DNA from: Rhodobacter sp.
GTDB taxonomy: Bacteria > Pseudomonadota > Alphaproteobacteria > Rhodobacterales > Rhodobacteraceae
Direction of reading: 5' to 3'
Assembly (NCBI GenBank): GCA_030066215.1
Contig: JASJCA010000005.1
Coordinates: 19,573-83,572, forward strand
Length of the DNA stretch: 64,000 nucleotides
A program made the translations under genes and the position numbers. Below are positions 25,663 to 33,774 of this stretch, one piece after another. The notes beneath the pieces are model-generated. The model did not search any database and was not told the origin of the DNA. It was given only the letters and a program-made list of their open reading frames with translations. Numbering within the stretch: the first letter of the stretch is position 1; every line of letters begins with the position of its first letter.

Positions 25663-27228
25663 TTAGGCGCCGAGTCCGTCGTCGCCAATCAGGGTGCTGC
25701 TGTAGTTGCCGCCAACGACGGTCATATCGACCGTGTTGCCAAGCACGTTGGCACCCTGAACGATGCTTTGGTTGAACGCGGCGTTGTCGTTCAGCGAATC
25801 CGCCGTGGCGCCCGAATAGCCGTTGACGTAGCCGTCATCGCCATTGTTGGACCCCCAGTAGCCGCCGGACTGGCCGTAGCCGCCGTCGTTGTCGGTCATG
25901 CCGCCAAGGCCGCCGTTGCCGCCCGTCGTCGTACCGGCACCGCCCTGCGAAGAGCCGAGGCCACCGGCACCACCGGACGCACCGGCCAGCCCGACACCGA
26001 TACCGGCACCCAGGCCGATACCACCGGCGTCGCCGCCACCGGCATTGCCGCTATCGCCGGACTTCCCACCGGCACCACCGGCGCCCGTGCCCGCAATACC
26101 GATACCTCCGGCATCGCCGGCTTCGGCGTTTCCGGCACCCAGGCCGACACCGACCGGGACCAGACCAAGACCGCCAAGGCCTAGGCCGGCACCAATCGCA
26201 CCAGCATCGCCGCCGGCACCGGCGCCAATGCCACCGGCATGCCCGGAATCGCCACCCGCGCCGCCGTTGCCGGTCGAACCGGTTTTGCCGCCGTCACCGC
26301 CGACACCAACGCCGACGCCAAGGCCACCAACGCCGCCAGCGAGCGCGTCGCCGTTGCCGCCGGACGCGCCCTTCGCGCCAGAACCGCCGCCTTTTGCAGC
26401 CGCGCTACCTGCGCCACCGCTGGCCCCGCCGCTTCCACCGGCGCCACCGTCGGCTTCAGCGTCGATGCCATCGGCAGAGCTGGCCTTGCCGCCTTCCGAC
26501 TTCTGCGTGTGGTCGTATTTGGCTTTGTTTGCCGTCGAGTTTTTGTTGGCCGTGTCGTCGTCCGACAGCGAGTTGGTCATGTTGTTGATGGTGGCAACAT
26601 CATTGCCCATGCCGTTCAGCGAGTTCTTCAGAACATCGTTGAAGTGGCTGTCGTTGCCGGGATCGTAGTTCATGTTGCCCTTGGACATCATGACGTCTCC
26701 GATCGACGAACCGCCGGCCAGATCGAAGTCGGCGAAGTCGTCATCGCTCGGCTCCCAACCGGTCAAATCGACAGCAACGTCCACATCGACGTCGACCTTG
26801 GAGTCGTTTTTCACCGATGTGTTCGACGTATTCGTGGCGTCGGACGAGGACGTCGCGCCGGACTTCGCCCCCGACGTCGCGCCGGACGACGAATCGGAAG
26901 TGGACGTTCCTGTTCCGGATCCCATCCCAGTTCCGGCACCCATGCCGGTTCCGTTCCCGGAGCCGCTGGCAGTGGTGTCGTTCCAGTTGTAGTTACCATT
27001 GCCGTTCAGGTTGCCGTTTCCGTTGCCGTTCAGGTTGCCGTTGCCGTTCAGGTTGCCGTTGCCGTTACCGTTCAGGTTCACGTTCTCGCTGTGCTGACCC
27101 TGGTGCTGGCCCTGGCCCTGGCCTTGGGCTTGACCCTGGCCCTGCAATTGGCCTTGTCCCTGGCCCTGCAGTTGACCCTGAAGCTGGCCCTGCAGGCCAA
27201 AAAGATGTTGATTTCTCGGTCCGGGCAT
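25663..27228 (-). CDS. Low-complexity Gln-Gly/Asn-Gly/Gly-rich protein
   Basis: First gene of the exopolysaccharide/secretion locus (521 residues). It has four composition zones: a QGQ-type repeat (about 10-48), an NGNGN/LNGNGN repeat (about 50-85), a Ser/Thr/Asp-rich middle (about 90-260), and a Gly/Ala-rich block (about 265-455) with loosely periodic GGxGGxxG units. The C-terminus QSIVQGANVLGNTVDMTVVGGNYSS (in part) resembles the repeat core of the 653-residue neighbour, hinting at a shared fold or export signal. AAGGAG precedes the ATG. No signal peptide. Such composition suggests an extracellular scaffold or matrix protein. Long Gly-rich frames can be spurious, but the ribosome site, operon position and non-repetitive ends support a real gene. 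Confidence 0.72.
   Translation of the reverse strand: MPGPRNQHLFGLQGQLQGQLQGQGQGQLQGQGQAQGQGQGQHQGQHSENVNLNGNGNGNLNGNGNLNGNGNGNLNGNGNYNWNDTTASGSGNGTGMGAGTGMGSGTGTSTSDSSSGATSGAKSGATSSSDATNTSNTSVKNDSKVDVDVDVAVDLTGWEPSDDDFADFDLAGGSSIGDVMMSKGNMNYDPGNDSHFNDVLKNSLNGMGNDVATINNMTNSLSDDDTANKNSTANKAKYDHTQKSEGGKASSADGIDAEADGGAGGSGGASGGAGSAAAKGGGSGAKGASGGNGDALAGGVGGLGVGVGVGGDGGKTGSTGNGGAGGDSGHAGGIGAGAGGDAGAIGAGLGLGGLGLVPVGVGLGAGNAEAGDAGGIGIAGTGAGGAGGKSGDSGNAGGGDAGGIGLGAGIGVGLAGASGGAGGLGSSQGGAGTTTGGNGGLGGMTDNDGGYGQSGGYWGSNNGDDGYVNGYSGATADSLNDNAAFNQSIVQGANVLGNTVDMTVVGGNYSSTLIGDDGLGA
25900..26430 (-). repeat. Gly/Ala-rich coding repeat block
   Basis: Degenerate short tandem units rich in GCC/GGC/ACC triplets encode GGAGG, GIGAG and GVGLG-like runs within the Gly-rich gene. 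The block also opens a long spurious Pro-rich frame on the plus strand. Periodicity is irregular, so it is not a strict satellite. Confidence 0.7.
26990..27200 (-). repeat. Asn-Gly and Gln-Gly coding repeats
   Basis: Two adjacent short-period repeats. At about 26990-27085, units of 12 and 18 bases (core GCCGTTGCCGTTCAGGTT on the plus strand) encode NGNLNGN. At about 27100-27200, CCCTGGCCCTG-type units encode QGQGQ. The purity of both suggests recent slippage and likely length variation between strains. Confidence 0.75.
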
Positions 27229-27959
27229 AGCCGGTCTCCTTCAAAGAGCTCGCGCGGCCACCCGTCTGTTTAATGTGGCCATTGTCGAGCGGGTTTAGGG
27301 TTGTTCAGCCGGAGACGATTCCGGGCTCACAATAAAACCTGCGGCTGAATTGCGTATTTTCTTCCAATTTCCCCCCTTTCTCTTGGATCCAACCGCTTTC
27401 CGGAAGTACAGCGCCAGAAAGCGTATCGGATTCATGAGCCCCTCAGCGCACCGCCCAAGCAGACGGCACGTCGGAAATGGTCGCGAAAGGTCGCCTTCGA
27501 CGGAACCTAGGGATTTGGTCTACATCGCGGATTGGACAGCAGGAAATCGGAAATAACTTATTAATTTCAGACTGTTCTGCTCACCCGATCGTACGTTTTT
27601 CCACGTGAATATCCACGCCTTTGCGGGCGCCGAGGCAATTATCCCCAAAACGGATTGATTCGGAGCACGGGAAAAGTCATACTTGTGTAATATGCGGTGT
27701 ATAACCTGTGGATAGGTTGCTAATCCTTCGATTGATTGACCGAAGTGGGGAGCAAAAGTAGACTGCACTGCGTTGAAAGGATTGATTTTGCTCGCCTTTA
27801 AAGTGTAGTTGCTATGTCGGTTCGTAGGTTATCGAGTTTAGACCGTTACGGGGAGGAGGGCCTCGGATCGGTCGGTGGAGTACTTGATGGTTTGGGGAGT
27901 ACTGTCGAGTGGCGGCTGGGTTTGACCGGGTCGCTCCTAGGACGAAGGGAGAGGGGAAA
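27229..27959. other. Divergent regulatory region
   Basis: A 731-base stretch with no supportable gene, noticeably more AT-rich than its surroundings, between the minus-strand secretion/polysaccharide operon (start 27228) and the plus-strand LuxR-type regulator (start 27960). It should hold both promoters. A dyad AACCT-N6-AGGTT lies at 27703-27718, and CTTCG/CGAAG arms occur just downstream. No consensus promoter could be fixed by eye. Confidence 0.6.
27703..27718. promoter_or_regulatory. Candidate operator dyad AACCT-N6-AGGTT
   Basis: Perfect 5-bp inverted repeat with a 6-base spacer in the divergent region, about 240 bases before the LuxR-type gene. The spacing is reminiscent of sites bound by dimeric helix-turn-helix regulators, but chance occurrence is possible in 730 bases. 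Confidence 0.3.
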
Positions 27960-28718
27960 ATGTTTCAACCGTCGCCGGTGGTGCCGGTGCGTTCAGGAGT
28001 GAACGACACCGAAGCCAATGAGCGTGACCTCGTGGCTTTTGCAGGGCCAAAGAAGAGATTCACCAACACACTGATGCGAAACATCGAAGAAGAGTTCGAT
28101 GACGTCAGCCCTGTTCGGTTCGAGACCATCGAAGAGTATCTGGACTCGATCAAAAGCAACCCGGTCTCAACCCGCGTCCTGATCGTCGACCCAGTCCTCT
28201 GCAAGGCGGATGACCGGCAATGCTACGAATTCGCCAAACGCTATCAGGACATCTATCAGGGCGATGAACCGCCCGGGATCGTCATCGCCTATTGGGACGT
28301 GGAATCCGCCCAGGAACTCTGCGAGCAGCTCGATGGGCACCTGGACCTGCGCGGCTTCATCCCGATGAACCAGAGCATCGACATCTGGCTCGGTGTTCTT
28401 CGCCTACTGGTCAACGGCGGGGTGTACTACGCACCGGACGTGCTTGGAGTGGATCCCAAGCACCCACTCCAAGGGTCCGAACCGGTCGCTGCGACGAATT
28501 CCGATGGGCATCTTGACCTTGCGCTCGGGAAGCTGACCCGCCGCGAGACCGATGTGGTGGAACTGTTGTCGAACGGTTTGCAGAACAAGCAAATTGCAGC
28601 CGAACTTGGCGTTTCGGAACACACCATCAAACTTCACATCCACCACATCATCACTAAGATGGGGGTTCACAACCGAACCGAGGCGGCGATGAAGTTCATG
28701 CAAATGAAGGGTGACTGA
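27960..28718 (+). CDS. LuxR/NarL-type transcriptional regulator with atypical receiver-like N-terminus
   Basis: DNA-binding regulator of 252 residues. The C-terminal domain is a clear LuxR helix-turn-helix: LTRRETDVVELLSNGLQNKQ, then IAAELGVSEHTIKLHIHHII and MGVHNRTEAA. The N-terminal about 150 residues are receiver-like (RVLIVDPVL could hold the phospho-site Asp; DLRGFIPM and a following Asn-Gln stand near the Lys position) but the acidic pocket and switch residues are not clearly conserved, so phosphorylation is doubtful. GGGAGAGGGG directly precedes ATG 27960; an in-frame start at 27909 has no better site. It is divergent from the exopolysaccharide/secretion operon, so it is a plausible regulator of that operon. 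It overlaps the next gene by eight bases. Confidence 0.85.
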   Translation: MFQPSPVVPVRSGVNDTEANERDLVAFAGPKKRFTNTLMRNIEEEFDDVSPVRFETIEEYLDSIKSNPVSTRVLIVDPVLCKADDRQCYEFAKRYQDIYQGDEPPGIVIAYWDVESAQELCEQLDGHLDLRGFIPMNQSIDIWLGVLRLLVNGGVYYAPDVLGVDPKHPLQGSEPVAATNSDGHLDLALGKLTRRETDVVELLSNGLQNKQIAAELGVSEHTIKLHIHHIITKMGVHNRTEAAMKFMQMKGD

Positions 28719-29253
28719 CGAGGCAGGCATAGGCACCGGCGCCAAACAGCCGAAAGGTGGCAGCCCGGGGGAGATCGAACTGCAGGACATCCTGCTGCTG
28801 GTTGGACGCCTCAACTATGCGTGGACCAACACGGAAAGCCTTTTGATCCACCTCATAGCCGGATTGGCAAAGGTGGAAAAAGATGTCGCTGTCGTCATCT
28901 TCCTGACGCTGAGCACGACCCGGGCGCGAACCGATCTGGTCGATCGCCTTGCGAAGATGCCGGGCTTTCCGAAAGACAAGCGCGACGAAATCCTGGCGTT
29001 GACGTCCGGGCTGATGAAAGAGGGCGCGCTTCGGAACAAATACAACCATTGCATCTATTCCTTCGACCCCGAGGGCGGAAGGATTCAGACGATCATGATG
29101 CGGATCCATGACCGAAAGGACGAGATACGCGTCGGCAAGACAGAGACCGTGAACAACGCCGAGGTCGCCAACATAGACGCCTGCATTTCACGTCTGGAAA
29201 AACTCAACACGAAGATCTGGCAGACCGTTCAAAAGTTCGGCTTTCCCATCTGA
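28711..29253 (+). CDS. Hypothetical protein coupled to the LuxR-type regulator
   Basis: A 180-residue soluble protein without signal peptide or recognised domain. It looks alpha-helical (LLLVGRLNYAWTNTESLLIHLI, in part, at about 30-50) with a basic/acidic middle and EGGRIQTIMMRIHDRKDEI. It begins at GTG 28711, eight bases inside the regulator gene, implying translational coupling and perhaps physical partnership with it. Function unknown. Confidence 0.75.
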   Translation: MTDEAGIGTGAKQPKGGSPGEIELQDILLLVGRLNYAWTNTESLLIHLIAGLAKVEKDVAVVIFLTLSTTRARTDLVDRLAKMPGFPKDKRDEILALTSGLMKEGALRNKYNHCIYSFDPEGGRIQTIMMRIHDRKDEIRVGKTETVNNAEVANIDACISRLEKLNTKIWQTVQKFGFPI

Positions 29254-29649
29254 TCGGGCACATGACGTTACAGATTCCGCTGGGCTGCTGACCAACCCAA
29301 ATTGATTTGATCGGCAAGCGCTCTCTGGCCGTGGATTTTGAATGAAGCCCGACCGAGACACCTTGGTAGCCAAAGAAAATATGTACCTTTAAAACACCGA
29401 TTCGTAGTCTCTCGCGACTTGCACGTATAGCGTGCACTTGGCTGGACTTTGCCCCACAAAGAGATTTGAAAATGAGCCCTTCGGGACATTCGCTGGCAGG
29501 ATTGCAACCACATGCTTAGTCCATCGTAGCTGTTGCGCAACGATGGGCAACAAAACCGAATTTGCCCAAAAATCGCCCCAATTGACCGATTATCAAGCCA
29601 TTCAACGAAACAAAATGCCCGGGACAGCCCGGCGAAAGAGAGCAGGACG
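29254..29649. other. Intergenic stretch
   Basis: No convincing gene. The open frame of the next gene extends to 29533, but its N-terminal part lacks family features and the lipoprotein signal starts only near 29650. The promoter for the NodT-like gene is expected here; no clear boxes or terminator were seen. Confidence 0.4.
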
Positions 29650-31020
29650 GTGGGAACGGGGCAGTTAACCAAACTGGTCGGATCGACTGTATTGGCGGGT
29701 CAATTGGCCGCCTGTTCGGTTGGCCCGGAATACAAGCAGCCGACAATGGACACTCCTCCGCGTTTCTCGGTGCTTGCTGCCGACGCGAAGAAACCCGTGC
29801 CGACGGCGCCTTGGTGGCAAGGGTTCAAGGATCCGGTACTGGACGAACTGGTCTCGCGGGCGCTGCGCGACAACATACGGCTGAACCAAGCCAGGCGCCG
29901 TGTCGACGAGGCCGAGGCGCTGGCCCTCACCGCGGTGCCGTTTGTCGACGTGAACGGGCGCGTGGAATCACAGCTTGCGTCGAGCAATGTCGGAGACGAC
30001 CGTTCGCTGGCGTCGGCCACCGGCTTTGCCACATTCTTCGGTCCCCGCAAACATCGGATCGACGTAGCCCAAGCCCGCGTAGACCTGGCGCGCGCCGAGC
30101 GCGACGGCGCCCGTTTGCTGCTATTGTCGAACCTTATTTCCGCCTATATCGACCTGCGATTTGTCCAAGAACGGCTGGCGTTGAAACAACGCGAACGCCA
30201 ATCCTGGCTGCGCACATTGCGGGACTTGCGGTCCCTGCAGGCGCAAGGCGCCACCACCCGGCTGGACATCGTGCAACCCAAAGCGGCCCTCGCCGTAACC
30301 GAGGCGGAAATCGCCAATCTCTTCAGCGAGATCACCCGCCAAAAGAACCGCATCGCAACACTTTTGGGCGCTCCGGCCGGTGTCACCAAGCTCGATCTTG
30401 GCTACGGCGGGCAGCAGCCGATGCCGCATTTCAGCGTCGCCGCCGGGGTGCCAGCTGATCTGATAAGCAACCGCCCGGACATTCGCAGTGCAGAGCGCAA
30501 CTATCGGGTTGCCGTTGCTGAGATCGGTGTAGCTGAGGCATTGCGCTATCCAACGCTGACACTGTCGGGCACGGTATCGGTCCGGTCCGATACTGACCCA
30601 GTGACGGGCGGCCTTGGTGTGCTCGGCGCGAATATCCCGATTTTTGACCAGGGCGGCCGACAAGCGACGGTCACCGCACGTGAGATACAGGCCAACATCG
30701 CATTCTTGGAATGGAAAGCGCGGGTGCTGGCGGCAATCGAAGAAGTGGAAACCCTACTTGCCTCTATGGGCAACACAGAAAAGGCCATCTCGGCCTCTCG
30801 CCAGGGTGTTGCACTTAACTCAGAGGCGGTGAGTTTGGCGCGAAAGCTTTTGCGAGCGCAGGAGATTTCGGTGTTGGACTTCGTGGGATTGCAACGCAAC
30901 TTGTTGAATGCGCAGGCGGACCTGGCGCAGAACCGGCGCCAGGCAGCCGCGAATTACGTTGCCCTGCAACTTGCTGTCGGAGCTGGGAGCGTCTCGACAG
31001 CGATCGTTCCCGCCTACTGA
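29650..31020 (+). CDS. NodT/OprM-family outer-membrane efflux lipoprotein
   Basis: Outer-membrane channel of RND-type or other tripartite pumps. From GTG 29650 the product has a short hydrophobic signal and lipobox LAACSVGPEYKQP, the classic NodT-family N-terminus, then two OEP repeats: WWQGFKDPVLDELVSRAL, DNIRLNQARRRVDEA, GVPADLISNRPDIRSAERN, ATLSGT-like strands (YPTLTLSGTVSV) and IFDQGGRQATV, all family hallmarks. About 456 residues is normal. The frame is open to 29533, but that start would bury the signal peptide. No adaptor or pump gene adjoins it, so its inner-membrane partner is elsewhere. Confidence 0.87.
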   Translation: MGTGQLTKLVGSTVLAGQLAACSVGPEYKQPTMDTPPRFSVLAADAKKPVPTAPWWQGFKDPVLDELVSRALRDNIRLNQARRRVDEAEALALTAVPFVDVNGRVESQLASSNVGDDRSLASATGFATFFGPRKHRIDVAQARVDLARAERDGARLLLLSNLISAYIDLRFVQERLALKQRERQSWLRTLRDLRSLQAQGATTRLDIVQPKAALAVTEAEIANLFSEITRQKNRIATLLGAPAGVTKLDLGYGGQQPMPHFSVAAGVPADLISNRPDIRSAERNYRVAVAEIGVAEALRYPTLTLSGTVSVRSDTDPVTGGLGVLGANIPIFDQGGRQATVTAREIQANIAFLEWKARVLAAIEEVETLLASMGNTEKAISASRQGVALNSEAVSLARKLLRAQEISVLDFVGLQRNLLNAQADLAQNRRQAAANYVALQLAVGAGSVSTAIVPAY

Positions 31021-31188
31021 TTTGGGGTCTTTCAGCCCGATCACAGCGAAGCTGCCGATGCTTGGGCGGGTCCTCAGCCGAACGCTTTGCTTGGCCAACT
31101 GATCGGTGCGAACGCCCTTTGCTGGGTGACTTCGGATGATGGGGGGCCGCGATCCGAACCAGCCGCCGAAATCGGCGCGCTCGAAGAT

Positions 31189-32031
31189 CTAGTTGCGCAG
31201 TGCCGCGATACGCTTCGGGCCCGTCCTAGAAACAACCTCCTCGAACGCCTCCCCAACCGCAGTTGGCCTCAGCCCGTCATCAACCAGATTGATTTCGGGA
31301 CGGCGTCCTTTCCATGGGTAAGGGTTAGCCGCGAACCAGGCATGACGCTCGACAAATGGCAGGTCTTCCATCATTAAAATGGCCGCTTCGACGAAGGCCG
31401 CATTCTGCGCATAGGTGACGGCCCGGGACCTCTTCCAGTCGATGCGCGCAAATTCCGTGACCCAGATCGGCCGCCGGTACTCGGCATAGACAGCCTTCAG
31501 CCAAGACTTGAACTCCGCCACATCGCCGTTGGTCGAATAGTAATGTACGGCCATGAAATCGACCCGGAGACCGCGGGCCGCAGCGGCGGACATGAAACGT
31601 CTCTGCCACGAGCCTCGACCCAAAGTCCCGCCCCGGGTCGTGGCCGGGCTCCCCAATCGCAATCCGCGGGCTTCCAGTTGCGGCCAAAGTGCGATTGCTT
31701 GGGCAACGGTTAGGTTGGCTTGATGGCTGCCGCGCCCATCCGGTTCGTTGAACCCCAGCAAAGTGGTGACCGGCAGGTCGGATGAGATCTTGTCCCGCAC
31801 ATTCTCGGCGCTGTGGATCATCGGAACGAATTCCACTGACCGACGCTGCCCGCCGGCGTGCCAGATTTGGTCGGCCCGCCAATTGTAATACCAGCCAAGG
31901 GCGCGCGTGCGTTCAATCCACTCCAGCATGGTGAAGCGCGAGTTCTCCCATGCACCGATGCCGGCCTTTTGGGCCATGGCGGAACTGGCGAACAAAAGGA
32001 GGAATACTGCGACCAGCGCCTGTTTGATCAT
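31189..32031 (-). CDS. Secreted GH128-like (Asl1-type) glycoside hydrolase
   Basis: Exported 280-residue enzyme with a signal peptide (MIKQALVAVFLLLFASSAMA, cut after AMA). The barrel shows WYYNWRADQIW, the acid/base motif LLGFNEPDGRG, the strand VDFMAVHYYS and the nucleophile motif PIWVTEFARIDW, matching GH128/Asl1-like beta-1,3-glucanases. It stands alone on the minus strand with its own upstream region. It may act on the cell's own matrix or on environmental beta-glucan. Family assignment is good; substrate is inferred from the family. Confidence 0.85.
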   Translation of the reverse strand: MIKQALVAVFLLLFASSAMAQKAGIGAWENSRFTMLEWIERTRALGWYYNWRADQIWHAGGQRRSVEFVPMIHSAENVRDKISSDLPVTTLLGFNEPDGRGSHQANLTVAQAIALWPQLEARGLRLGSPATTRGGTLGRGSWQRRFMSAAAARGLRVDFMAVHYYSTNGDVAEFKSWLKAVYAEYRRPIWVTEFARIDWKRSRAVTYAQNAAFVEAAILMMEDLPFVERHAWFAANPYPWKGRRPEINLVDDGLRPTAVGEAFEEVVSRTGPKRIAALRN

Positions 32032-32334
32032 GTCTGCCTCGTGCGGTTTTTTCGCGAGAGGCTAGGAACGGAATTCGGCGAATCTCGGGTTGGAACGGGG
32101 CAAGATTGGGGCAAACAACAGCAAGCACAGGGTTGTGCGCGACGCGGATTCTCGAAGCGATACGAAGTGTGAGGTCAGAGCTTGGATCCCCACCGTCTGG
32201 CCAGATCGCCAAGCCACGGCGATCGTGGAGTTGCATCAACCGGTGCAGCTCGGTTCAGAATGACGGATGTTTGGATTCTAACGCGTTGAGTGCTATCAAT
32301 CAGTTCGGAGCATTGGTTCATGTGGGGGAGAAAA
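32032..32334. other. Divergent promoter region
   Basis: Non-coding 303-base stretch between the GH128-like gene (minus) and a secreted hypothetical gene (plus). It presumably holds both promoters; no clear operator seen. Confidence 0.4.
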
Positions 32335-33003
32335 ATGCAGTGGATTCTTGGGATTATCGTATCGGGCTCGGTATTCCTTGCGGTGCCGACCACCGCTATC
32401 GCGCAATCCGACGACTTGCCGTTGCCGAAACTGGAATTCTGCGATCCGTTGCTGAATACCGGCGCCGATGAGGCCGAGGACGAAGGCGATGAGGACGTCC
32501 TGCTGACCCGCAAACGGCGTTACGATTTGGAGCAAAGCGAATTCCTGGAATCCGAGCAGGCGATCATGGATGCGCTTTACGAAGAGAAATGGGACCTCAA
32601 CACCGGCCAATCCATCCCGCGCACCGACCTCTGCGCGAGTGAGCCGAACTATCTTATTCACTGGGCAGAATTAACCAGCAAGAACGAGCAAGGCGAGATC
32701 GTGGTGCTTGCCGAGGGGACCTTTCGGTTCCAGAAAGACAAGACATTCGAGTATGTCTACAAAGACCGCCCCTATTACGGGACTTGGGGGATTTCAGACT
32801 TTTGGATCTGGCTAAAGGCGGACTGGCTGAACGAAGGCGAACCCATCGTCGCAAAGGTCGAGATGGTGCGGACGCCGGTCGAGGTGACCTATTCCGACGG
32901 TGAGACCGAGTCCTACATCGATGAGGTTTTCCGCATAGGTTGGTTTCGCTTCACGCGAATTGAAACGACCGAAAAGGGCAAAATCCACGATTGTGCATGT
33001 TGA
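32335..33003 (+). CDS. Secreted hypothetical protein
   Basis: A 222-residue product with signal peptide MQWILGIIVSGSVFLAVPTTAIAQ. The mature part is acidic near the N-terminus (GADEAEDEGDED) and continues with a beta-rich domain (LAEGTFRFQKDKTFEYVY, YYGTWGISDFWIWLKADW) that resembles small lipocalin-like or META-like folds in pattern only. It ends KIHDCAC with two Cys. GGGGGAG sits four bases before ATG 32335, deciding this start over an open frame from 32290. No family recognised. Confidence 0.75.
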   Translation: MQWILGIIVSGSVFLAVPTTAIAQSDDLPLPKLEFCDPLLNTGADEAEDEGDEDVLLTRKRRYDLEQSEFLESEQAIMDALYEEKWDLNTGQSIPRTDLCASEPNYLIHWAELTSKNEQGEIVVLAEGTFRFQKDKTFEYVYKDRPYYGTWGISDFWIWLKADWLNEGEPIVAKVEMVRTPVEVTYSDGETESYIDEVFRIGWFRFTRIETTEKGKIHDCAC

Positions 33004-33466
33004 TCCCTGTTCCGCCAGCATGAGCCGAAGCTGCGCCGCATTCGCGCCGCTAAGCAAACGGAGGTCTGAGGTTGGGCTCAAACCCCTAGAGGTGCCGGTG
33101 CATAAGGGCGAAGCATTGGCGGAGACTCAAACGCGCGCCATCGCGCGTGACGCTCCCAACTAAATGGCATCGTCGGATTGCCCTCTGCCCGGGGGGCGCA
33201 TCTCCCGGAACCCGGCGTTGAAGCTTTCGCAGTGGCCATTGTCCTATAGTGATCCTGTTTCGATGAAGGCAGTCTTGGCACCGGCTGCTGGGATCCAAAA
33301 ACGCGATTGGTATCAAGCGCCTAACACCAAGGCCCGTCAGGCGCCTCAAGCCGACATGTGCCCAATGTTGGCAATTTGCGGTCATGGTTGATCTCTGTCA
33401 TCCCCGATGGCAGATATTTTGGGTATGAGACTCCGCATTGATTTCCATAAGCGGAAGGTTTCATCG
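33004..33466. other. Intergenic stretch with an IS remnant
   Basis: No intact gene. A short transposase scrap lies at 33185-33279 (separate entry); the rest shows nothing recognisable. Confidence 0.5.
33185..33279 (-). pseudogene. IS3-family transposase (OrfB) remnant
   Basis: Minus-strand translation reads AKTAFIETGSL-stop-DNGHCESFNAGFRE, matching the conserved C-terminal IS3 OrfB stretch AKTxYIEPGSPWENGYCESFNxKLRDE, which includes the last Glu of the DDE triad. A stop replaces the Trp of SPWENG and the frame is lost on both sides. It is a decayed fragment; no inverted repeats were found. Confidence 0.7.
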
Positions 33467-33757
33467 ATGTCGCAGACAGAGGACTACGAACGGGCCAAAC
33501 GGCGCGCCGAGGCCAAGTACCAATTCTACGTTCATGCCGCCGTCTATGTCGCGGTCATGGCGTTGCTGGTGATCATCGACATGCTCACGTCGCCCGGATC
33601 CACCTGGTCCATCTGGCCGCTGATCGGTTGGGGCCTGGCCGTTGCGCTGCACGCCGCGCGGGTCTTCGTTTTCGCCGACAAAGGCGCGATCGTCGATGCT
33701 CTTACCGAACAGGAGCTGCGGAATTCGGGGGACGATAAGCGCGACAGCGGCGTGTAG
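33467..33757 (+). CDS. 2TM-domain protein
   Basis: A 96-residue membrane protein. N-terminal YERAKRRAEAKYQFYVHAAV is followed by two hydrophobic helices (about 20-42 and 50-72), the layout of the 2TM family (PF13239-like), and a short charged tail. GGAAGG lies eight bases before ATG 33467, which is preferred over the frame opening at 33407. Role unknown; related domains occur fused to histidine kinases or alone. Confidence 0.78.
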   Translation: MSQTEDYERAKRRAEAKYQFYVHAAVYVAVMALLVIIDMLTSPGSTWSIWPLIGWGLAVALHAARVFVFADKGAIVDALTEQELRNSGDDKRDSGV

Positions 33758-33774
33758 CGAGAGGTCCCAACGCA

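Noticed and set aside
25889..26668. Pro-rich plus-strand frame
   Set aside because: Antisense of Gly codons in the low-complexity gene; pure composition artefact.
26990..27200. Regular short repeats resembling a CRISPR array
   Set aside because: Units are 12-18 bases, contiguous and in frame with a protein; no unique spacers.
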